The translations under genes were made by a program, and so were the position numbers. The notes under the pieces were generated by a model that was not told the origin of the DNA, made no database searches, and saw only the letters and a list, made by a program, of their open reading frames with translations. This document shows positions 1-6,073 of a stretch of 8,670 bases of DNA, one piece after another. Within the stretch, counting starts at the first letter, position 1; each line of letters starts with the position of its first letter. Origin of the DNA: Actinomycetota bacterium (GTDB lineage: Bacteria; Actinomycetota; Acidimicrobiia; IMCC26256; BP-133); NCBI GenBank assembly GCA_030838815.1, contig JAUZEX010000862.1:1-8670 (forward strand), read 5' to 3'.

Positions 1-1289
1 GCGCCCAGGGGGATCCCGGCGGCGAGCAGGTTCCCCAGCGGGGGAGTGCTGGCCAGGGCCTCCTCACCCCATACCGCGGCGGAGGCCGCCGCCTTGAACA
101 CCTGGTGATCGTCGACCACGACGCCACCGCCCAGGGCACGGAGGCGCTGGGTGTTCCGTACGCTGATCCGGTCGGCATGCGACAGGGAGAACCGGAGGCC
201 CGCCAACGGAATCCGCTCGTTCACCGATTCCCAGCAATCCAGGATGCGGCCGATCGACTCGTCCGTGATGGCATGGATGTTCATGGGCCAGCCCCGCTCG
301 GCCGTGCGATAGCTGATGCGGCGCAGTTGCTCGGCGGACTCGTCGGAGATCGCGAACTCCTCCAGTCCCTCGAAATCGTGGCAGCCGAAGTGCACCACCT
401 CGCCGATGCCGGCGAAGCGCAGCATGCCGTCGCCGAACCGGAGCGGCGCGTGCCGCAGCCAGTCGTCCAGCTGGCGGTACTCCTCTCCGGGGTCCACCGC
501 CGACAGCAGCAGCCGCGTCCGCATCGACAGGTCCCGGCCGCGCCACAGCTCGAACAGGGCGTCGTAGCGCTCCGGTGCCATGCCGAACCCGCCTGCGTCC
601 ACCACCCCGGTCAGGCCGGTGGCGTGCAGGTCGGCGAACATGGCGGCGGTCGAGCGCCGCTGTCGGGCCGGTTCCGGGGGCCCGATGGCGTCGAGGCAGA
701 ACGTGAACGCCCCCATACCGTGGATCCGGCCGGTCGGCTCGCCGGTGAGCGGGTCCCGTTCGACGTGACCGCCCGGCGGGTCCCCGGCCAGTTTGTCCAG
801 CCCGGTCTCGAGGATGGCGGCGGAGTTGAGCACGGCCGATTCGTAGAGAGCCTGGACGTACACCGGATGATCACCGGACACGGCGTCCAGCTCGCTCCTG
901 GTCGGCTCGCGGGCTTCGGTGAACTGGCACGGATGCCAGCCGCCGATGGCCCGGATCCACTCGCCGGGCCGGGCCCGCTCCGCCGCGGCGCGGATGCTGG
1001 CCAGGGCGCTGGCCACGTCGGGAACTCCGGTCCAGTGCAACTCACCGGTCCAGGTCAGGCCGGCTCGTACCGCGTGGATGTGCCCGTCGATCAGCCCGGG
1101 GATCACCCGCCGCCCGGCCAGGTCGATCACCCTCGTCCCGGGACCGATCAGCTCCCGCAGGCGGTCGTCGGTGCCATGCGCCAGCACCCGTCCGCCGTGG
1201 ACGGCGAGGGCGGTCGGTTCCGGGCCGGCCACCGGATCGCCCCCCGGCCAGATCCGGCCGTTGAGGTAGACGTCATCCGCCTGAGCCAT
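1..1289 (-). CDS. Amidohydrolase family 3 protein (YtcJ-like), 3' end outside window
   Basis: The frame is open from an ATG at 1289 to the left edge (429 whole codons, no stop), so the C-terminus is missing. It matches the YtcJ/NfdA-like amidohydrolase family 3: an N-terminal beta-sandwich start with VYLNGRIW (7-14), then the metal-binding HxH in PGLIDGHIHA (H70, H72), and later the barrel histidines in MNIHAITD (H339) and LSHADR (H371). The usual terminal Asp motif would fall just past the edge; the visible end, LLAAGIPLG, leads into it. Family members hydrolyse C-N bonds in amides, N-formyl compounds or imides, usually in the cytoplasm; no signal peptide is seen. The start is supported by GAGAGG at 1304-1299, 9 nt upstream. 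It follows the preceding amidohydrolase by 13 nt and is probably cotranscribed with it. Substrate cannot be told. The family call is firm; catalytic activity is inferred. Confidence 0.9.
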   Translation of the reverse strand, partial: MAQADDVYLNGRIWPGGDPVAGPEPTALAVHGGRVLAHGTDDRLRELIGPGTRVIDLAGRRVIPGLIDGHIHAVRAGLTWTGELHWTGVPDVASALASIRAAAERARPGEWIRAIGGWHPCQFTEAREPTRSELDAVSGDHPVYVQALYESAVLNSAAILETGLDKLAGDPPGGHVERDPLTGEPTGRIHGMGAFTFCLDAIGPPEPARQRRSTAAMFADLHATGLTGVVDAGGFGMAPERYDALFELWRGRDLSMRTRLLLSAVDPGEEYRQLDDWLRHAPLRFGDGMLRFAGIGEVVHFGCHDFEGLEEFAISDESAEQLRRISYRTAERGWPMNIHAITDESIGRILDCWESVNERIPLAGLRFSLSHADRISVRNTQRLRALGGGVVVDDHQVFKAAASAAVWGEEALASTPPLGNLLAAGIPLG

Positions 1290-1302
1290 GCGAATTCGCC
1301 TC

Positions 1303-2649
1303 TCAGAACCGGGTGAACGAGCCGCCGTAGCCCGGCCCGGACCAGCCGGCCAGGAGCCGGTCGCGCGATGAGCGGGCCAGTCGCTGGACGGCCCGCATGT
1401 CGTGGCCGACGATCCGGCCCGCCACCTTCACCGCCCGACCGGCGATGAACACCGTGTCGACGTTGTGGTTCTCCGCCAGCACCACGGCGGCCGGGAGGTT
1501 GTTCACCAGCGAGAGGTTGGGGAGGTCGATGTCGAGGAGGATGAGGTCAGCCTGCTTCCCCGGGGTGAGCGAGCCGATCCGGTCGTCGAGCCCCAGCGTG
1601 CGGGCGCCTTCGATGGTGGCCATCCGCACGACGTCGCGGGCGGTGATGCCCAGCTGGGACAGGGTCTCGCCCCGGGCCAGCGCGTCACCGTTGCGCCGGC
1701 CCCGCTCGGCCTCCAGCGTGCCGCGCATCTCCGCGAACAGGCTCCCGCCCACCCCGGACACGATGTCCACGCTCAGGCCCGGCTGGATTCCGGCGTCCAG
1801 CAGCCGCCCGGTCACCGGGTAACCGTGTCCCATCTGCATCTCGATCCGGGGAGAGATCGAGACGTGCCCGCCGCTGTCGGCGATCATCTTGAACTCGGCG
1901 TCGGTGCAGCCGTTGCAATGGATGTAGATCAGATCCGGCCCGAGCAGGCCGAGCCGGTTCATCTCGGTGACCGACCGCTGCCGTCCGAGCAGCCCGACCC
2001 CGACGTGCATCGACGCCCGAACGCCGAGCTGCCGGGCCAGGTCCAGGTCGACCAGGGTGTCCTCCATCGGCCCGAACTCCGGGCCGTTGCTGGCCACGGC
2101 GAAGGTGACCAGATCCTCGTTGGAGCAGAAATATTGTTCGGCGACCCGAATGACGTCCTTCCGGTACCACTCGGCGGGGGGCGGCAGCGGATTGCCGTAG
2201 CCGAAGACGGCCCGCACGCCGGATTCCCGCAGGGCGCGGACCGCTTCGTCGGCGTGGTCGGGACTGCGCATGATGTGCGCCCAGTCCATGATCGTGGTGA
2301 TCCCGGCGTCCAGGGCCTCGATCGCCCCGAGGAAGGTGCCGGCGTAGACGTCCTCGGGCGTGAACCGCGTCCCCAGCCCCAGCAGCATGTGCTCGAAGTA
2401 CTGGCCCAGCGTCCAGTCGACGGCGAGCTGGCGCAGACAGGCCTGCCAGAGATGGCGGTGCGTGTCGACCAGCCCCGGCATCACGATCCGGTTGGTGGCG
2501 TCCACGACCTGCGCCGCCTGCACCGGAAGCGACTCGCCGACGGCGACGATACGGTCGTCTTCGATGAGCACGTCGCCCCGAGGCAGATCACCGATGTCCG
2601 GGTCGACGCTGAAGACGATGCCGCCGCGCACAAGGGTCCTGGTGGTCAT
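1303..2649 (-). CDS. Amidohydrolase, ATZ/TRZ (chlorohydrolase/cytosine deaminase-like) superfamily
   Basis: A 448-residue protein of typical length for metal-dependent hydrolases of the ATZ/TRZ branch. Visible landmarks are the N-terminal sandwich strand (VRGGIVFSVD, 7-16), the HxH ligands in PGLVDTHRHLWQ (H64, H66), H215 in SMHVGVG, H244 in IYIHCNG, the metal Asp in LSVDIVSG (D295), and the closing IGSLTPGKQADLILLD (358-373). Deaminating relatives carry Glu three residues after the third His (HxxE); here that position is Val218. A plain hydrolase or otherwise divergent reaction is therefore as likely as deamination. A longer in-frame GTG start at 2778 would overlap the aldehyde dehydrogenase by about 120 nt. 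I chose the ATG at 2649 because GGTGAG lies at 2661-2656 with a 6-nt spacer and the sandwich domain starts right after. The gap to the aldehyde dehydrogenase stop is 7 nt. The reaction is probably C-N hydrolysis of a pathway intermediate; the substrate is unknown. Confidence 0.93.
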   Translation of the reverse strand: MTTRTLVRGGIVFSVDPDIGDLPRGDVLIEDDRIVAVGESLPVQAAQVVDATNRIVMPGLVDTHRHLWQACLRQLAVDWTLGQYFEHMLLGLGTRFTPEDVYAGTFLGAIEALDAGITTIMDWAHIMRSPDHADEAVRALRESGVRAVFGYGNPLPPPAEWYRKDVIRVAEQYFCSNEDLVTFAVASNGPEFGPMEDTLVDLDLARQLGVRASMHVGVGLLGRQRSVTEMNRLGLLGPDLIYIHCNGCTDAEFKMIADSGGHVSISPRIEMQMGHGYPVTGRLLDAGIQPGLSVDIVSGVGGSLFAEMRGTLEAERGRRNGDALARGETLSQLGITARDVVRMATIEGARTLGLDDRIGSLTPGKQADLILLDIDLPNLSLVNNLPAAVVLAENHNVDTVFIAGRAVKVAGRIVGHDMRAVQRLARSSRDRLLAGWSGPGYGGSFTRF

Positions 2650-2655
2650 GGAAGT

Positions 2656-2661
2656 CTCACC
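2656..2661 (-). promoter_or_regulatory. Ribosome binding site fixing the ATZ/TRZ amidohydrolase start
   Basis: GGTGAG on the minus strand sits 6 nt upstream of the ATG at 2649 and contains the TGA stop of the aldehyde dehydrogenase (2659-2657). Ribosomes ending the upstream gene therefore finish on this site, which suggests coupled translation. It argues against the longer GTG start at 2778. Confidence 0.6.
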
Positions 2662-4123
2662 ATTCGACGGCGATGTACTTGGACTCGGTGAACTCGAGCA
2701 TTCCTTCGTGTCCGCCTTCACGGCCCAGGCCGCTCTGCTTGGTGCCGCCGAACGGCGCGGCGGGATCGGAGACCACACCCCGGTTCAAGCCCACCATCCC
2801 GCAGTCCAACGCCTCGGCCACCCGCAGCCCGCGGCCCAGGTCCGACGTGCACACGTACGACACGAGCCCGTACTCCGTGTCGTTGGCCATTTCGATCGCC
2901 TCGGACTCGGTGTCGAAGGTCACGACCGGTGCCACCGGTCCGAAGATCTCCTCCGCCAGCACCGGCGCCCCCGGTGGCACGTCGGCGAGAACCGTGGCGG
3001 GAAAGAAGAATCCCTCTCCAGCCACCATCGATCCTCCGGTGCGCACCGTGGCGCCCCCGGCCACGGTCTCGTCGACCAGCCGGGCGACCTTGTCCCGGGA
3101 CTCGGCGTTGACGAGCGGTCCGAGTTGGACACGTTCGTCGAGGCCCGACCCGAGGCGGAGCGCGCCCATCTCGGCCGCCAGCCGTCGGGTGAACTTCTCG
3201 ACCAACGGCCGCTGCACGTAGAACCGGTTGGCCGCCGTGCAGGCCTCGCCGCCATTGCGCATCTTGGCCACCATCGCCGCCCGTACGGCCGTGTCGAGGT
3301 CGGCATCGGCGAAGACCAGAAAGGGAGCGTTCCCGCCCAGCTCCATCGACGAGGAGACCACCGTGTCCGCCGCCACCGCCAGCAGCCGCCGCCCGACCTC
3401 GGTCGACCCTGTGAAGGACAGCTTGCGGACCCGGGGATCGTCGACCATGGTCCGCACCACCGGACCGGAACGGCGCGACGGCACCACGTTGACGACGCCG
3501 GCCGGAATACCTGCCTCAGCCAGGATCTCTGCGATCGCCAGTGCCGTCAGCGGCGTTTCGCTGGCCGGTTTGAGCACGACGGTGCATCCGGCGGCCAGCG
3601 CCGGACCGATCTTACGAGTGGCCATGGCGGCCGGGAAGTTCCACGGGGTGACCAGGACCGAGACGCCGATCGGCTGGCGCACGACCAGGATCTTGTTCGT
3701 GCCGGTCGGCGCGGTCTGGAAACTGCCCTGGCCGCGCACGGCTTCCTCGGCGTACCAACGGAAGAACTCGGCGGCGTAGGCCACCTCCGAGCGGGCGTCG
3801 GCCAGGATCTTGCCGTTCTCCAGCACGATGAGCGTGGCCAGCTGCTCGGCCCGTTCGGTCATCAATCTGTAGGTCCGGCGCAGGATCTCCGCCCGCGTCC
3901 TCGGCGCGGTGGCGGCCCAGCCCGGTCCCGCCTCGTGGGCCGCCGTCACCGCGGCCAGGCCGTCGTCGACCGAACCGCTCGCCACGGAGACCAGTTCGGC
4001 GCCGGTGGCCGGGTTGAGGACGGGGATCCGCTGGCCGTCATCGGCGGGCCGCCATCTGCCGCCGATGAACAGGTCGATCGGCGTGCTGCGCACCATGGGC
4101 TTGAGGTCGATGACGGCACTCAT
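2657..4123 (-). CDS. gabD: NAD(P)-dependent succinate-semialdehyde dehydrogenase-like aldehyde dehydrogenase (GabD family)
   Basis: A 488-residue aldehyde dehydrogenase that tracks GabD closely along its length. Landmarks are WNFP (N162), TRKIGPALAAG (170-179) with the arginine that in GabD helps bind the substrate carboxylate, VLKPASETP (K185), FTGSTEVG (237-244), general base E261 in MELGGNAPF, and nucleophile C295 in GGEACTAANRFYV. The end GLGREGGHEG matches the family. It should oxidise an omega-semialdehyde acid such as succinate or glutarate semialdehyde to the dicarboxylate with NAD(P)+, in the cytosol. Only one Cys is present in the active-site loop (C-T-A), so the second Cys of E. 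coli and human SSADH is absent; this form is common in actinobacteria. ATG at 4123 overlaps the E1 beta stop by 4 nt (ATGA), with no strong Shine-Dalgarno, so translation is probably coupled. The family call is secure; the true semialdehyde is set by the pathway and unknown. Confidence 0.93.
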   Translation of the reverse strand: MSAVIDLKPMVRSTPIDLFIGGRWRPADDGQRIPVLNPATGAELVSVASGSVDDGLAAVTAAHEAGPGWAATAPRTRAEILRRTYRLMTERAEQLATLIVLENGKILADARSEVAYAAEFFRWYAEEAVRGQGSFQTAPTGTNKILVVRQPIGVSVLVTPWNFPAAMATRKIGPALAAGCTVVLKPASETPLTALAIAEILAEAGIPAGVVNVVPSRRSGPVVRTMVDDPRVRKLSFTGSTEVGRRLLAVAADTVVSSSMELGGNAPFLVFADADLDTAVRAAMVAKMRNGGEACTAANRFYVQRPLVEKFTRRLAAEMGALRLGSGLDERVQLGPLVNAESRDKVARLVDETVAGGATVRTGGSMVAGEGFFFPATVLADVPPGAPVLAEEIFGPVAPVVTFDTESEAIEMANDTEYGLVSYVCTSDLGRGLRVAEALDCGMVGLNRGVVSDPAAPFGGTKQSGLGREGGHEGMLEFTESKYIAVEW

Positions 4124-5097
4124 TGGTTCATCGCTTTTTCGACGGTGGTGACGATGCGCTCGACGGACGGGATGGCCAGATCTTCCAGGGCATCGGCGGC
4201 GGGGAGCGGGATGTGCGGGGTGGTGATCCGCACCGGCGCCCCGTCCAGATCGAAGAAGCTCTCCTCCACCACGATGGACACCAGCTCGGCGCCCCACCCG
4301 CACAGCCGCGGGTTTTCCTCGACGGTGAACATCCGGCCGGTTCTGGCCACCTCGGCCAGAATGGTGCGCGTGTCCAGCGGCACCAGTGACCGCACGTCGA
4401 TCACCGTGCAGTCGATCCCGGCGGCGCCGAGCTGCTCGGCAGCCGCGGTGGCCCGCGGCACCATGTTGCCCAGCGCGACCAGCGTGGCGTGTTCGCCGGA
4501 TCGCAGCACCCTGGCCCGACCCAGGGCGTCCACGACCTCCCCGTCCGGCACTTCGCCCCTGGTGGGGTAGAGCGCCTTCTCCTCGAGGAAGAGCACCGGA
4601 TCCGGGTCGCGCACCGCCGCCGCCAGCAGGCCGATGACGTCGGCCGGGGTGGACGGTACGACCACCTTCAGACCGGGCACCGCCATGGCCCAGTTCTCGA
4701 CCGACTGCGAGTGCTGGGCGCCGAACCGGAGTCCGCCGCCGTTGCCGGCCCGGATCACGAGCGGGAAGGAGACCTGCCCGTTGGTCATGTACCGGCTCTT
4801 GGCGATCTCGTTGACCACGATGTCCCAGCACACGGCGAAGAAGTCGCTGAACATGATCTCGGCGATCGGCCGGAGCCCGGTCATGGCCGCGCCCATCGCC
4901 GCACCGAGGATCGCCTGCTCACTGATGGGGGTGTCCCGCACCCGGACCGGGCCGAACTCGTCGAGCAGCCCCGTCGTGCCCTTGAACACACCGCCCGCAG
5001 CGGCGACGTCCTCGCCCAGGAACACGACGTTGCCGTCCCGGCGCATCTCCTGTGCGATGCCGCGGGCGATCGCCTCGCGGTAGGTCAGTTCCGCCAC
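4120..5097 (-). CDS. 2-oxoacid/acetoin dehydrogenase E1 component, beta subunit
   Basis: A 325-residue transketolase-like beta subunit of standard length. The N-terminal pyrimidine-binding part shows ELTYREAIARGIAQEM (3-18), GEDVA (28-32), RDTPISEQAI with E60 aligned to the glutamate that activates the thiamine diphosphate aminopyrimidine, MTGLRPIAEIMFSDF (72-86), and GAQHSQS with H129 matching the active-site histidine of E1 beta. The C-terminal transketolase domain follows, ending MNQ. With the alpha subunit it should form the alpha2beta2 E1 that decarboxylates a 2-oxoacid or cleaves acetoin. The start is the GTG at 5097, preceded by GGAGG at 5108-5104 with a 6-nt spacer; a longer in-frame start at 5289 would overlap E1 alpha by some 200 nt and adds a low-complexity Arg-rich extension. 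The gene overlaps the alpha stop by 13 nt. The substrate cannot be fixed from sequence; AcoB, PdhB and BkdB types all remain possible. Confidence 0.93.
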   Translation of the reverse strand: MAELTYREAIARGIAQEMRRDGNVVFLGEDVAAAGGVFKGTTGLLDEFGPVRVRDTPISEQAILGAAMGAAMTGLRPIAEIMFSDFFAVCWDIVVNEIAKSRYMTNGQVSFPLVIRAGNGGGLRFGAQHSQSVENWAMAVPGLKVVVPSTPADVIGLLAAAVRDPDPVLFLEEKALYPTRGEVPDGEVVDALGRARVLRSGEHATLVALGNMVPRATAAAEQLGAAGIDCTVIDVRSLVPLDTRTILAEVARTGRMFTVEENPRLCGWGAELVSIVVEESFFDLDGAPVRITTPHIPLPAADALEDLAIPSVERIVTTVEKAMNQ

Positions 5098-6062
5098 GAC
5101 GAGCCTCCATCCGCCCAGACGTCCTTGAACAACAGGTCGGCACCGGGAGCCGCCCCCAATTTGGCCTCTTCGGTGGCGGCGTCCACGTCCGCCATGGCCG
5201 CCTTCTCGATCACGCCCAGCGCCGCGGCGTCGACTCCGGCGTCGAGCAGTCGCGTCCGGTACATGGGGACCGGGTCGCGAGCCAGCCATTCCTCGACTTC
5301 GGCCGGCGGCCGGTACTTGGCCGGATCGGCCCGGGAATGACCGCCGTGCCGGTAGGTCAGCGCCTCGATCAGCGTCGGACCCTCGCCGGCGCGGGCCCGG
5401 CCCAGCGCGGCGGTGGCCACCTCATACATCTCGTCGGCGTCGTTCCCATCCGCCACCACCGGTTCAAGCCCGTAGGCGGCGGCGCGGTCGGCGGCCGGCC
5501 GCGGCACGGCGGTGATCGTCGAGGTCCGGGTGTACTCCATGTACAGGTTGTTCTCGCAGACGAAGACCACCGGGAGCCGCCAGATGGCGGCGAAGTTCAG
5601 CGCCTCGTGGAAGGCGCCGATGTTCGTCGTGCCGTCACCGAAGAACGCCACCGCCACCTGGCCGCTGCCGCGGTACTGGGCGCTCCACGCCGCGCCGCAG
5701 GCAATGGGCAGATGGGCACCGATGATGGCGTACGAACCCATCACGCCGTGCTCGACGCTGGTCAGATGCATCGAGCCGCCCTTGCCGGCCATCAGGCCGT
5801 TCTCCCGGCCCAGCAGCTCGGCCAGCACCGGCGCCATCGGTACGCCCCGGGCCAGGGTGTGGGCGTGGCCGCGGTAGGTGGCGAAGGTGTAGTCGTCGTG
5901 GCGCATCGCCACGCCGAAGGCGGCGGCGATCGCCTCCTGACCGAGGGAAAGGTGGCTGGTGCCCTTGACGAGATTATCCAGGAACAGGTCGTAGGCCCGT
6001 TTCTCGAAGTAGCGCAGCCGGATCTGCTGGTCGTAGAGGGCCAGCCCCGTTTTCTCGTCCAT
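5085..6062 (-). CDS. 2-oxoacid/acetoin dehydrogenase E1 component, alpha subunit
   Basis: A 325-residue alpha subunit (329 if started at the in-frame ATG at 6074). The thiamine diphosphate/Mg motif is clear: GDG at 142-144 followed by NFAAIWRLPVVFVCENN ending at N172. Other marks are SLGQEA (39-44), YRGHAH (63-68), GKGGSMH (93-99), and the phosphorylation-loop-like YRHGGHSRADP near the C-terminus, of the kind seen in PdhA and AcoA. With E1 beta it builds the active sites at the subunit interface. Length and lack of an N-terminal extension are closest to AcoA-like and short PdhA/BkdA forms. The M24 stop and the ATG at 6074 share a base (TGATG), but GGGAG lies 5 nt before the ATG at 6062, so I prefer that start. 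No E2 (lipoyl) or E3 gene follows within the window, which is unusual for this family and is treated as a finding. Confidence 0.92.
   Translation of the reverse strand: MDEKTGLALYDQQIRLRYFEKRAYDLFLDNLVKGTSHLSLGQEAIAAAFGVAMRHDDYTFATYRGHAHTLARGVPMAPVLAELLGRENGLMAGKGGSMHLTSVEHGVMGSYAIIGAHLPIACGAAWSAQYRGSGQVAVAFFGDGTTNIGAFHEALNFAAIWRLPVVFVCENNLYMEYTRTSTITAVPRPAADRAAAYGLEPVVADGNDADEMYEVATAALGRARAGEGPTLIEALTYRHGGHSRADPAKYRPPAEVEEWLARDPVPMYRTRLLDAGVDAAALGVIEKAAMADVDAATEEAKLGAAPGADLLFKDVWADGGSSWRN
5104..5108 (-). promoter_or_regulatory. Shine-Dalgarno of E1 beta, inside the E1 alpha gene
   Basis: A perfect GGAGG on the minus strand lies 6 nt before the GTG at 5097. It sits within the last codons of E1 alpha (GGSS). 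This settles the E1 beta start and points to coupled, equimolar synthesis of the two subunits. Confidence 0.75.
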
Positions 6063-6067
6063 GGTCG

Positions 6068-6072
6068 CTCCC
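6068..6072 (-). promoter_or_regulatory. Shine-Dalgarno favouring the ATG at 6062 for E1 alpha
   Basis: GGGAG with a 5-nt spacer precedes the ATG at 6062. The alternative ATG at 6074 has no comparable motif but directly overlaps the M24 stop as TGATG, so reinitiation there cannot be excluded. The two forms differ by four residues. Confidence 0.5.
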
Positions 6073-6073
6073 A

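Noticed and set aside
1290..1299. A perfect 10-bp palindrome (gcgaattcgc) between ribosome site and start of the family 3 amidohydrolase
   Set aside because: Too short for a terminator, with no T-run, and operator function cannot be supported from one copy. Chance is sufficient.
105..1316. A 403-codon plus-strand open frame at the left end
   Set aside because: It is antisense to the family 3 amidohydrolase, whose minus-strand frame shows HxH and barrel histidines. The plus-strand product shows no family features.
2360..4570. A 736-codon open frame on the plus strand opposite the aldehyde dehydrogenase and part of E1 beta
   Set aside because: Its translation is rich in Arg, Pro, His and Gly, has no recognisable domain, and lies wholly antisense to genes with intact catalytic motifs. 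Long antisense frames are expected in high-GC DNA with G/C at third positions.
4124..4831. A longer aldehyde dehydrogenase reaching back through E1 beta
   Set aside because: The upstream part is an out-of-frame reading of E1 beta with low-complexity residues. The ATGA junction at 4123 gives the normal GabD length and N-terminus.
5098..5289. A longer E1 beta with a 64-residue Arg/Gly-rich N-terminal extension
   Set aside because: The extension is the E1 alpha C-terminal coding region read in another frame. The GTG at 5097 has an ideal Shine-Dalgarno and gives the usual E1 beta length.
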